DNA from: Neolentinus lepideus HHB14362 ss-1
Lineage: Eukaryota; Basidiomycota; Agaricomycetes; Gloeophyllales; Gloeophyllaceae
Assembly: GCA_001632425.1 (NCBI GenBank)
Contig: KV425670.1
Span: forward strand, 1 to 59,523
DNA length: 59,523 nucleotides
Direction: 5' to 3'
The notes under the pieces are model-generated. The model was not told the DNA's origin and made no database searches. It saw only the letters and a list, made by a program, of their open reading frames with translations. Positions 40,758 to 54,332 of this stretch are shown piece after piece. Position 1 is the first letter of the stretch; each line of letters begins with the position of its first letter. The translations under genes were made by a program, and so were the position numbers.

Positions 40758-43700
40758 ATGGCTTCCCTACCCGAGTACGAAATTCGAGACGATGATAACG
40801 AAGAGATGGAATGGGAAGAAGTTGATGTACCTACAGCTATGGCTAATGCCAGTACGAACACGAGCGCAAGTATAAGCCACGATACTAGCCCTGCTGCAAC
40901 CCCAATGGGCAGCGGTAGGAATATAGAAATTACGTTGAAGAGCGCGAAGGGAAACGGCAAGGGCAAGGAGAAGGAGGCAGCGAGTCAGTACGTCCTCTAC
41001 CTTACGTGAAACTTGTCTCCACTTCCGTTATTATTTCGAGCAATAAAGGCCTTCTAGTGCTGGACTCTGGTCTATCATGCAGAATGCAGAGCCTCTCCAG
41101 ATTCCTCGTTGCTCGCTCAACCGTTGGAGGCAGACTCTTATCTTCGGATATGCCCTGTCGAAATCAAAGCCCATCACTTCCACTCAGTTCTACATTTCTT
41201 GCCATGATCGTCTTAACGACACTGATCTCCGAACTCTTTTACAACTAACTTTCCTATCAAACACTAATATCTCATGCTAATGCGCGCACTTCCAGGAAAG
41301 CCAAACAAATCCAAGCCACCCGTCTCTCCCGCATCCGCTGCCACAAGATCCACACCCTTTCACTCCTCTCCTCCGCTGCCCACCGCAACTCCTGGCTAAA
41401 TGACCCTCTCCTGCACGCTCGCCTCCTCTCACTCGTCCCCATGCACCTTCAACAACCGCTCTCATCCCCCCCAGGCAGGCGCGCGGTGCCCTCGCAGGCG
41501 CAGCGCGGACGCATGTTCGAGCAAGCAGTGGAAAGGCTCCTAGATTGGTGGATAGAATACTTTGATGTTGACAGCGTGGGGGTAAGGAGGTGGGGGTACG
41601 AGGAGGTGCGGAGGGTGTTGGAGGCGTACCCGCCTAAGAAGCCCGAGACGCAGCCTGGGTCCGTCCTGCCAATAGATCAGCCCGAGATAATCATACCCAA
41701 ACCTGCGCTATCGCTTCTATCCACTGAGCCGCCACTCGCGTCAGGATCAAAGTCGCTGCAGAAGCACCTACTGATGCGGAGGGGGAGCCGCGACGTGAGC
41801 GCGTTGCTTTTCACGGCGCTGTGTCGCGCGCTCGGCGTACCTGCGCGGCTGGTGGTGAGCTTGCAGAGCGTCGGATGGTGGGGAGAGAAGCCGAAGGCGA
41901 AGAAGAAGGGGGCGGGCAAGAAGGGCGAGAAGGGTGAGGGTAAAGTGGATGATCCGGATGATCCGGGTGAGGAAGAGGATGACGATGACGACATGGAGGA
42001 GGTGGACATTCCTGGGCCGTCGAGGTCGGTGTCGACGCCGGTGCGGGACATCAAAGGGAAGGGCAAGCCTGAGACCTTTCCTGGAGATGGGGAGAGGCTG
42101 GATGGAGGATACATCCCTCCAGCGAACGACAAGGGTAAAGGGAAACAAAGGGCGAAACCGGTTGTCAAACTCCGAAAGTCTAAAGGCAGGGGACGAAGGC
42201 TGAACGGTGCGTTATATTTCCCATACCGAATACCCCTACTCAAACTGTCACACTTCTCCAGAATCGCCACCACCACCGTCTTCCAGCTCGTCAGGCCCGT
42301 ACCTAACTCCGCACCCAAACCCACTAATCTCGTCGCCAGTCATGTGGACTGAAGTCTTCAGCAGGGCAGACGGGGTGTGGATGCCGGTTGACCCGGTAAG
42401 GGGTGGTGTGAATAAGCGACAGCGGTTCGACCCCGAGTGGGAGTTCCAGAAGAAGGGCGGCAAGCGGCGGGAGGAGGCAAATCGGATGGTGTATGTGGTG
42501 GGATTTGAGGAGGACGGGTGAGGCGTTCATGTGCTTTGTGTTCCCTCGCTTGCAAGGGCTGAGATTTGTTGCATTGATAGGTATGTACGGGACGTGACAC
42601 CAAGATATGCGGCGAACTTCTTGTCGAGGGTGTCGCTGATACAGGGCGCGGCGGCGACTTCGGAGACGGGTGCTAGTGGGAGTAGTGCTGCTGACCGCAG
42701 GAAGTGGTGGGACCGGGTTATGGGAATCGTCAAGAGGTGTGTCTTGTCTCGAGGACGTGAATGACCGATTGTTTGATTGCAATTGATAGGCCGTATACGT
42801 TGAATCGGGATGAGGTCGAAGACGAGAGCTTCCGCGAGTTGCTTAGGAGGGAGGGTATGCCGAGCAGCGTCGCGGGGTTCAAGGGACACGAGCTGTACAT
42901 CCTCGAGCGCCACCTCAAGCAAACCGAGACCATCTATCCGCTCGAAGAGCTGGGTAAGTTCAGAGGGGAGCCTGTCTACCCTCGTTCGAACGTCGTCGAG
43001 CTCAAGACGGCGGAGAATTGGATGAGGCGCGGGAGAGCGGTGAAGGCCGGCGAGCAGCCGCTGAAGACCGTCAAGATCAAGGCGAGCACGATTACTAGAA
43101 GGAGGGAGGTTGAGCTGTTCGCCGGCGGAGGGGCGGATAAGGGGGGAAAGAGAGCGAAGGGGGTGGATGGCGAGGGGATTGAGGAGGGGTTGGAGATTCA
43201 ATTGGATGGGGACATTCCCGGGCAGAGGACACTGGGCGAGGAGGGTATTATGCAGGGGTTATACGGGGAGTTCCAGACGGAGGTGTACAGGCCTCCACCC
43301 GTGGTCAACGTGAGTGCATTCATAACAGTCGCTGGTCTATGTATCCTCGGGCTAAGGTGTACGGACGGACGGGCTTCTGGATTCACTCCGTAGGGCAAGA
43401 TACCCAAGAACAACTTCGGGAATATCGATCTGTATGTGCCGAGTATGTTACCTGAAGGAGCAGTGCATGTCCCTTGTACGTACTCTCATCTAACTGCTCA
43501 TATTGTTGTTAAACTGCATTCCTGTCTTCAGTTAAAGGTACGGCGAAGATAGCCAGAACACTCGGGTTTGATTATGCCGAGGCTGTGGTGCGTGCTACCC
43601 CTATCTATGTGAGGCAACACTTGAGGAGTAACGTTCATCGTGTAGACCGGTTTCGAATTTCGGAAGCGTCGTGCTACGCCGATCATCACGGGCGTGGTAG

Positions 43701-44754
43701 TAGCCGCGGAGAATGAATCCGCACTTCTAGAGGTGCGTTGTCTCGCCGAAAGCACTTGGCTGCTTTACTTACATACGTGCTCAGGCTTATTGGGAGACCG
43801 AGCGTGATGCTGAAGAGAAACGACAAGTCAAGAAGCACGAACAAGTGCTGAAACGATGGACTCGGCTGATCCATGGCTTAAGAATTCGAGATAGGCTGAA
43901 GAAGCAGTATGCTGGTGGCAGTGCTAGTGCCTCACCTAGCAAGCAACATGTTGAAGGGGATGAAATGGAGAGAGAAGAAGAGGAACAGGGAAGAGTTCGT
44001 CAAACGATTATCATTATATTGACTTTTCACTCACAGTTTGTCTCTTTCGCTGTAGGAAGCTTTCTTTGAACCTGGAGGATACCTTACTGCCGTCGATGAT
44101 ATTATTAAGCCTTTTACATTACCGAAGTATCAGCATGCTACGTTTCAATCAGCAGGCCCGTCAAGACGTTCATCGCCTGAACCCCCTAATGCGGAAGAAG
44201 ACCATAATGAAGGACCTACAACACCTAATGGTGCGGTTGCATTGACGATGGAAACTATTGGCGATGAGGACGCGGACCAAGAAATGGAAGAAGTCCAAGT
44301 CTCGGAGCCCGTCCTTTCTGGGGTACCGAAGACGATGCTTGAACTTGCAGAGGCATCTGTCCAGCAAGCACAGGATAACGCTCGAAGAAGGAGTCTTGCA
44401 CCTCAAGCAATATCGTCTCCAGTTCCCTTGGCAAACGAGACACAAAGGCGCTCCTCGCGCACGAATAGTACTAGACGCACACTTTCAACTACAGGAAACA
44501 AGAATACTATTACTCTTGACGGACGACGGAAACGTGCTCGTGAAGATCCTTCCGACTCGTATGGGGACGCTGTCAAAAGTCCTGGCGAGGCATCGCCTAC
44601 CAAGCGGGCAAGGGGTAGGAACGATGTCCCTGTGGCGTCAACGACCCCTGCCATATCTGATAGGGTGTTGCGGACTCGGAAGTCTAAGACAACCGCAGAG
44701 CTAGAGGCGGAGAGGGAGAAGGAATTGGCGTATCGAAGAGCTATCGCGGAATAA
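40758..44754 (+). CDS. RAD4: DNA damage recognition protein Rad4/XPC
   Basis: Binds distorted DNA to start nucleotide excision repair. Exon 1 begins MASLPEYEIRDDDNEEMEWE. The transglutaminase-like core follows (RIRCHKIHTLSLLSS, WWIEYFDV, SRDVSALLFTALCRALGVPA, MWTEVFSRADGVWMPVDPVR). The beta-hairpin domains are seen as RHLKQTETIYPLEELGKFRG (BHD1), EIQLDGDIPGQRTLGEEGIM (BHD2 region) and FGNIDLYVPSMLPEGAVHV with KIARTLGFDYAEAVTGFEF (BHD3). A long acidic and basic linker (residues about 210-300) splits the core, as in other fungal homologs. The C-terminus is a low-complexity tail ending YRRAIAE. I place at least nine introns, most 50-70 bp; the one after KEKEAAS is about 300 bp. All domains are intact. 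Confidence 0.94.
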
Positions 44755-45505
44755 TCTATTTGTATGTATATTCTCGATTTTTCTGTCTTCCTGTAGTCTC
44801 CACACTCGTAATCTCCGTTGGAGTAGATCGCTTACATTTGCTCTTGAGTTTCACGTTGCGATTTTAAGGTATATGGGTCTGGAATTATTGACGATCTGTG
44901 CCTCCCCGATCGTTTCTGACGTTGCAGTGTTGCCGAACGGGATGGTGAGTGCATTTGGATCTAGTCATAACTTCCCTGACGGATATCATGGCAAGGCTTA
45001 CAATCTTAGGCTGACCCGTGAATCCGTTGTCGGACTTACCAAACCCACCGGCGCGGTTAACGTTCTCCTTGCGTGATGCGTTCTTTGTAATTCTTCAGGG
45101 ATGCAACTCCCGACAAGCTTGAACCTGGAGGCGCCACTGGCAACCGCTATTTTTGATGCAGTGCATTATTGAAAATTTTCGCTTTCTCTGAGGATACTGT
45201 CTCCACAGCCCCTCCATATTGATGCAGGAATGGAAGCTTTGTCAAGTACACCAGCACCAGCTATATGAAGTGACATCGGTGTGAGCATCTAGGTGATGCT
45301 TGTTGGAGATGTGAACGGAGCCGTGTCCACAAATGATGCCGCTATCTTCGCCGTAAGCCCATCGTGCGAGGACATATGTTACTAGGCAATCCAAGGATTG
45401 TTCATTTCTAGGAACAGCGTCATAACCCAAAACATACGTGAAGATCATCGTTACAGCACTTCCAGGCTATACTTGTACTGTGCCTTGACGAGCGACGGTC
45501 AAACT
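44755..45505. other. 3' intergenic region between converging RAD4 and TRM61
   Basis: Frames at 44873-45076 (+) and 45242-45448 (-) are short and featureless; likely UTRs and spacer. Confidence 0.45.
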
Positions 45506-47605
<2,100 letters not shown>

Positions 47606-48251
47606 GGGGGCGAAAAGAGGCAGATGTTTGCTATCGGATTAGGCGCACTCACGCCAGATGCGGGAGAAAGCTAATCTGGTGCCGTACAAGAAAAAAGAAA
47701 GCCGGGCCGTGGTAGAGATTCGCAACAAAACTTGGATCTCGCGCGAAAGGTGCCGGGGTCTAGCGGTATGTTAGAAAACACACTACGACAAAAAAGGGCA
47801 GAAAATATCACCCACGCTTTGTTTTTTTCTGACAATTGGGGGTGAAACGATGCGCTGCCTGTGATATTCGCAAAGGCAAGCAGGAGGAGAGCGCCAAACG
47901 TCTGTAATGGTTACGGCACAGGGCCGGACGCAGAACCAGAGGCCGGCCAAGCGGAGCCGGGGATTCCGCCGGTAATATATGCAGTCTCGTATCTGGACAG
48001 CCTGCCAGTCACAGGCGTGCTGTCGTCTGCAATTCCTTCCTCTGCGTCCGTGCGCAGACACCGCCTGTTGCGTCGTCGTCGCCAACAACGAACACGGCCG
48101 AATTCGGCAGCAGAACGAGCATGATATAGGCGCCGACCCGGTTCTTCGAAGCACCATCGCCGTTTACGTTCGGGATCGTCTGTTCCTTTTTATATGCTGC
48201 ACAGCTAGTGCTCTCTCCCAAGCTATCCTCAGCCAATAACTTTGCGCAGTC
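47606..48251. other. Divergent promoter region between TRM61 and the PAS gene
   Basis: Holds the two 5' regions. Minus- and plus-strand frames of 75-124 codons here overlap and lack domains. A TTTTTATATGC element near 48188 could serve the plus-strand gene. Confidence 0.4.
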
Positions 48252-49760
48252 ATGGATTCCTCGAATCGCGTTTCTTTCAGTAAGTGCTGCCCCCGCTTCA
48301 TTTTATTTCTTCTGACGCACCTGCTCACTGCGTGTAGTCGGTATCGTGGATTTTACGGAGAACGTAAGACAATAGCTACCAGTAGCTCGCCAATAGGCCA
48401 TTTTAATGTACGTTTCATTAGGCGCGTTGGGTGTTTGCGACAGCTTCATGCTATGATTTATTGGGTGAGATAAACAAACAGCCGACGCGCACTCGAGCTG
48501 ATCCCTCCACCAGGTTACGAACCTCACGAACTGATCGGAACGCCCTCGCTGGACCTCGTCCATCCAGATGAGTTCCCTCAAGTTAAGAAAATGCATTAGT
48601 AAGCCGCTACTCCCTATATTACAGATGGATAATTCACGTCGGTGCAGCGACACCATTAGGCAGGACAAGGCCGCTGTCCTCGCCTACTTACGAATGAAAC
48701 ACAAGGACCCCTACAAGGGATACATTCTCTGCGCAATCGTGAGTAGTGTATCACCTTCATTTGGTCAACGGGCGAGCGATAACGTTGCCTCGATAGTCCC
48801 GTACGGTTGTGCACAACATCCTAGTCGGCAGCGTGTCCTTTGCAACTCCGGGACCCAAGGCGATGCATAATGCGTCGACGGCACAGGAAGTGACCATCAT
48901 CACTCCGACCGCAACCAACTTCCAGTTCCGGGTATGCACTGCATACCTCTACATTCACGCCCGGGTTGCCACTAACCCTCGTTACTGTAGCGCTGGAACG
49001 ACCCGTCGCCCATGCCCCCGAGTCCGATACCCGAGAACGCACCCACGCCTCCTGAAGATGAAGATGGAGATGGGGATGAAGATGAAGATGAAGACGAAGA
49101 CGGCGAGTCCGGCTCCGAGTCCGACGACACGCAGCGCGCACGTACGCCCGATCGGCGCAAGGGCACCACGCCCGTCATCCACTTCGACCCGCTGCCCAAG
49201 CAGTCGATGCGCGTCGCACTCATCCTGGACCGCTTCTCGATGTCCTGTCCTGTCATATACATATCTAACGACAGCCTGATCGCAACGACGCGCGCGATGG
49301 GCCGGAGCTTTTTCGATTTTGTGGCGAAAAAGGATGAAGAACTTGTCAGGAGCTGGATTGATGTGATCAAGAGCTGGGGCGTCAATGAGCGTGGCCAGCC
49401 TAGCGATGGTGGGTTTGGATTTGGCAAGTTCACGTGTTACACGCCGGGGAGGGATTCGAGGTTTGCTGCGCTCTTACATTACACACGTAGGATATTTCCA
49501 CTAACGTCTCACCTTGTAGTATCCGCTCGCACGACCCTCCCGCCTCGCGGCACCGCCAAGGCCCACGAGAACGCGATCGTGTCCGTCTGGGTACTACCCA
49601 CCACTCCACGACCTCCGGCCGCTCGTCATCCAACTCAGCACGAACCCGCGGTGGCCGCAACCGCGGCGCTTCAGACCCGAGCGGCGAAGAGATCGTTGTC
49701 GATGCCATCTTCTCCGCGCACTCGGACGGGCTCATGGTCATCCTACGCCGCGCGACGTAA
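48252..49760 (+). CDS. PAS-domain protein (light/redox-sensor-type fold, white-collar-like PAS)
   Basis: Joined by eye from eight or so short exons: MDSSNRVSFIGIVDFTEN, ARWVFATASCYDLLG, YEPHELIGTPSLDLVHPDEF, YDTIRQDKAAVLAYLRMKHK, DPYKGYILCAI, then AMHNASTAQEVTII, an acidic run (GDGDEDEDEDEDGE), and PVIHFDPLPKQSMRVALILD. A FFDFVAKKDEELVRSWIDVI segment then resembles a second PAS-like part, and the end is VDAIFSAHSDGLMVILRRAT. The first part is a clear PAS fold (LGYEPHELIG ... VHPDEF ... MKHKDPY). I see no GATA zinc finger and no LOV cysteine motif (GRNCRFLQ), so it is not a canonical WC-1 photoreceptor. Cofactor and partner are unknown. The last intron (GTTTGC donor) joins RDS to SIRSHDP. Confidence 0.82.
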
Positions 49761-50521
49761 GATCAATTGCAAGGATGGAAAAACACGCCTCAAAGTTGAA
49801 ACCATTATCTACGTCCTGGACTTTGGCGTTGAGGCCTCCGTCGTATACCACTCCCCTTCGCTCGTTTATACCTCGTTCTTTCCTACCTCCCGCTTCTGTT
49901 CTCGTCGCTCGAATTTCGACATGGTCGGTACTGTTTTTGCATTTTGTCTGTCACTCAGGTCTGGCTTGCTGTACTTGTATTCGTACCCCAGTCGCTCTGT
50001 TCTGTGTGTTCGCTGTTTATGTTTTCTTGGTCGGGTTCCTTTATGAGTATGTATATTGTATATATGGTGTTGGTTGTGTCATTGTCTAGCTATTCCGTGT
50101 TGTTCTGTTGCCGTTTGCTACTAGTTACCAATAGATCTCTCTTCAAGCCAATGTACACTAAGATATCCTTGACTTCAAGTCGACGTGCGTTGCTAACAGG
50201 GACGCTGGAATCTCGTATTGTCGGGCACCATGACAGTTTAGCCGTTTGTCACTACTTCCGCCGGTGTTTATTTGTATTCGAACCCTCGGGATTGACACAG
50301 ATCTTCTGACATGACATATGCACTCTATCGGCAACATCTGCTACGACAGCCGAACGCCAATCCTGAGGATATCAGGTGCCCACGCGTTCGGATTCGCGAA
50401 TTGAATTGTGTTATTCCGTCCTGGACGGAAGTCAGAGAGGCCCACTAAATATCCCGAGAACAGGATGTCCCAGCTCTGTCATGGTTAGCGCGAGGCGTTC
50501 ATTAACATTCCTCTGATTAAT
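49761..50521. other. Intergenic 3' of the PAS and alpha-galactosidase genes
   Basis: The two genes converge here. Frames such as 49944-50309 (+) are featureless and T-rich, consistent with 3' UTR. Confidence 0.45.
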
Positions 50522-52572
50522 TCATATTCGAGGCGTTGTCAGCGAGAAACGCACCTGGCCGGAGATGGGCATCTGCATCTGTTGCGCCGGTCCCCCGTTC
50601 ACACTGATGTATGCATTCCGACAGTTCGAGCAGTCTGTGTTCTGATAGGTGAAGTCGGCATTGATGTAGTCGATTGACACAAGCTTGGATCCGCCTGAAG
50701 AACCGCCGTCGATGCCGGTGAAGGTCAATGATCCGTTGTACCCGATGCCGCCGACGACAGTGATGGTTGAGTTTACCGAGCGTGAGGCGGCGCCGCCTGA
50801 CAATGTCGTGTTAGTGGAGGAGGCTGGATAGTAGGTGAAGGAGGGAGATGGCAAGGAGATGGTGTCAGAGAGACGCAGTACGAGGGAGGCGTGGCCGTCG
50901 AGGGTCGTGTTGTAACTAAGCACTGGCTTCTGAGAAGGCGTGATGGAGACACTATAAGAGACCTACGAATCCACTACTTTCCCTAGGGATTCGCCGGACC
51001 ACAGGTCAATAGCTGTGGCGGACTTGAAACTGACGTCAGATAGATCAAAGGTCAAGGGTCGAGTTTGGTTTTGCCAGTTGAGCAAAACTGAGAGAAATAT
51101 GAATTATTCATTACAGTGAAACAGAACTGAGGGCTTACGAGCGACAGTCGAACCATCTGCAAGAGGTCCCGACCACACATCATAGTCATTCGTGTATCTG
51201 CGTTTGAAGCTGATGGATTTCCCGAGACTGTCTTGCTGTTGGAATGCTGAGAAAACCCTCTAAAATGATGCATTACATAAAGCGCACGTTTAAACCAATA
51301 ATCCTGGTATTCCCCAATATATCCAATGTTGACTGAGCCGCATTCGATAGATTAGTTGAGATCAGAAGCGGCGACCTGCAAACTTATTTCAAATAACTAA
51401 ACGCTAATCAAGAAAAGCGGGCTTACTTCACCGCTGCCCAAAAGGCGAAATGACTTTGCTGCTCAGCCACACTTAGTCCGGTATTGCCCACCTCCAATAG
51501 ATCTAAGTCGTTCCAAGCACCAGGACCTGCGAACCCAGTGACCGGGACGACTTGGTTAATGATGCGGACAATGTTGGCCCAGGAGTTTGGAGGGCCGACA
51601 TCATTCCTAGGGATTAGTTAGTGTGGATTGACTAGAAGTGTGTTTGCAACATACGAAATGCGCCAGGAGTTTCCTACAGAGGTAGCCCACCGTGCGGGGT
51701 CTTGGACACCCCATTCGCAAACGGAGTAAACAACGGGACGGGAGGTAGAGTTAAGGGCGTCACGCATCGCAGTATAATGTGGCTACAGAGACATGGCCGT
51801 CTTGCGGCTAATCTCACCTTGACCTGAAAAAGGACGCACCTCAAGACTGAAGGGCGGATTGTAGTCCACGAAGTCGGTTGAGTTCACTGAGTAGCAATTG
51901 TCATACTGATGAAGTCTCCGGTTAGATAACGACACCATCATGAAGAGAATCTTGCCTTCAAATAGTCTGCACCCCAGCTTGTAAACGCGGCTGCGTCTGC
52001 TTTTTCATGACCTAGGCTGCCGAGCCAATGCGCTGATCCTCCCACGAAGTCGCATGAGTAGTAGCCACTACCAAGAGTTGATTAACGGATACGTTCATTA
52101 GTTCAGAGTAAACCTTACGCATCACTGTACACCCCGAACTTCAATCCTAGGCCGTGTACGTACGATGCTAACGCAGGCACGCCTGATGGAATCCGGGTTG
52201 CATCCCAGGTAAAGGTACCATTTTCAGTACGATTGGTACCCTGCCATCCACAATCGCTGCATTGTGACTCAGTCGTTAGTCTCTTACGGATTCCCGGAGA
52301 ACACCACGCTCACAGGTTGAAGTATTGATAACCCAGGGATGACAGCCCAGACTTTATGAGGGCCTGTGCAGCGGTGTGATACTGATCTTCGGTTGTATCA
52401 CACCTGGAGAGATCCTTTCAAGAAATCGGTTGTGGTAAAGGTGTTTCTGAACGCACAGGAAGACATTATACGGGTTCCAACCCATCGGCGGCTTGATTGC
52501 TAGCCCGTTTTGGAGAGCATGGGCAGCCGTAAACAAAGAGCCAGCTAAGAACAACAGTGCAGGAAATTGCAT
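50522..52572 (-). CDS. Secreted alpha-galactosidase, glycoside hydrolase family 27
   Basis: Releases terminal alpha-galactose from galacto-oligosaccharides and galactomannan, outside the cell. The signal peptide MQFPALLFLAGSLFTAAHA leads into LQNGLAIKPPMGWNPYN, the GH27 start. Further exons: ALIKSGLSSLGYQYFNL, DCGWQGTNRTENGTFTWD, YVHGLGLKFGVYSDAGYYSC, GADYLKYDNCYS (nucleophile Asp in KYDNC), PVVYSVCEWGVQDPARW, WRISNDVGPPNSWANIV (acid/base Asp in RISND), AGPGAWNDLDLLEVGN and FAFWAAVKSPLLI. The C-terminal part (from about GPLADGSTVALL) includes a beta-rich domain (GYNGSLTFTGIDGG ... FTYQNTDCSNCRNAY). Both catalytic aspartates are present. There are about ten introns. The last residues (SLTTPRI) are read from the final exon. 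Confidence 0.93.
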
Positions 52573-52964
52573 GGCAAATATCTCATCGCCTACCTCTGAT
52601 TGTGCTGGTGTTTTATGGGATCCTAGGTAACAGGCGACCTCGACTTCTTCGCTGTGCGGGCCGCACGGATTGATCGTATGACTGCAACGTCGTATATCAT
52701 ATGTCGTCGTTGCATGCGACGGCGACGACTAGGGAACTCACGTCGCAGATTACACATTTCGAGGATCCTGTTAGCGCCGGATGAAGGTTATCATGGTCTG
52801 CATCGATGCAGTTTGCAGTGGCTTGATTACAGTACTTATAAACGCGACGGACAACCGTGCCGGCGAGTCCGCTGATTGAGGGTGGCTGGTGTCCTACACT
52901 CGATTGATTGATATACCATCTCCTACGAAGATGCAGCTCACTCCTTGCACTTTCTGCTGCTATA
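52573..52964. other. Divergent promoter region of the galactosidase and MDE1 genes
   Basis: No further gene is supported. A direct read shows TTATAAACG near 52835, a possible TATA element about 130 bp upstream of the MDE1 ATG. Confidence 0.4.
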
Positions 52965-53994
52965 ATGACGAACCAGGACAACGATGTATTGATCACTTCT
53001 AGTGATCCTTTACACGTATGTTGTTCTTTTTCTTTGTCAGGATGGGCTTAAGGACCGTATGCCAGCCTGCGAACTTGATCCCAGAACTCTGTCGAGGATT
53101 CTACCAGTTGGGATGGGTTACTGGGACTGGAGGCGGGATTAGTATCAAACAGGGGTGGGCAGTTATGTTCCGTGAACAAATGTCGAATTGACATGCCACG
53201 GTATCAAAGAGACAAGGTGTACATCGCACCGTCTGGCGTGCAGAAAGAGCGAATCCAGCCCACTCACATGTTCGTCCTGCCCTATCCCCAGCCTTCGCCA
53301 CATACCGATCGAACTTTCCTTCGGCGCCCGACCGTTAATCTCAAGGAATCGGCTTGCACCCCGTTGTTCTGGAACGCCTTTGAGTTGAGGGATGCCGGAA
53401 GCTGCATACATACGCATTCGCAGAATGCGGTTATGGCTACTCTCCTCTGGCCGGAGAAGGAATTTCGTATTTCCCACCAAGCGAGTAGAATTTTACACTA
53501 AGTGGATCCACGGGAGTGCTGATTGTTGGTTCATAGGAGGTACTTGTCCGCACATGCGTGGGTTAGGCGTCGCCCAGTAACTTTGGTTGCAGATGATTAA
53601 GGGCGTCCGCATTGGTGGTACTGGCCGTGCACTGTCTTTCCTGGACACTCTGGTCGTTCCTATCATTGAGAACACGCCAAACGAGGAAGATCTCCGCGAC
53701 AGCATGCATGAAGTAATGGTCAAGTATCCTGACGCCGCTGGAGTATTGGTCCGCCGACACGGCGTATACGTTTGGGGTGCGTCCTGCAAATACAACGCAA
53801 TGCGAAATGTGACAGTGTTTCAATGACTGTAGGCGTTGACTGGGAGAAGGCGAAAGCACAGACCGAAGTAAGTAGCCTCATGCATCTCTTGCATTTCACC
53901 TCTGATACGGCAACAGTGTCTGGATTACCTGTTCGAAATCGGTGTCAAAATGAAGCTGGCGGGCCTGCCAACGATTCTCGAAAGCTACCCATAA
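52965..53994 (+). CDS. MDE1: Methylthioribulose-1-phosphate dehydratase
   Basis: Zinc-dependent class II aldolase-fold enzyme of the methionine salvage pathway. Exon 1 is [17 protein letters not shown]. Then [20 protein letters not shown] and [60 protein letters not shown] (His-x-His metal site), [61 protein letters not shown] (third metal histidine), then [30 protein letters not shown] and ESYP. All metal ligands are present. Introns are small; the last splits TEC from LDYL. Length (about 240 aa) matches fungal homologs. Cytosolic by lack of a leader. Confidence 0.93.
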
Positions 53995-54332
53995 ACGTTC
54001 GGGGTGAGTATCTCCTAAACGGCCATTTCACCAATAGTTGATCCAGGGATTGACATATCCACAAAATAGTAAGAAAGCAGTATTAATATGTAGCTAACAA
54101 TAAACCAGAACTAAAACAAAACAAAACATGTAGTTATTACTTTTGAATATATGCCAATGTCTTGGTTTGGTGGTCGGGGTCTCTGTAATTCACGTGATTC
54201 ACGCGTTTTGACGTGACTTGACGCGATCCATCGCCGCACGGTGCACGTCCAAGCCGCAGGATAGTGGACTTCTTGTGAACTTCAGTTACAAGGCAGCATA
54301 GCACACTACTCCTACGACTACGTACACAAAGG
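53995..54332. other. Intergenic between MDE1 and the RecQ gene
   Basis: Contains an AAAAC-rich tract (about 54110-54126) and several ACGTGA/ACGCG motifs (54190-54225). No gene seen. Confidence 0.4.

Noticed and set aside
41677..42324. A 215-codon minus-strand frame inside RAD4
   Set aside because: Shadow of the RAD4 low-complexity linker; Ser/Pro repeats only, no domain.
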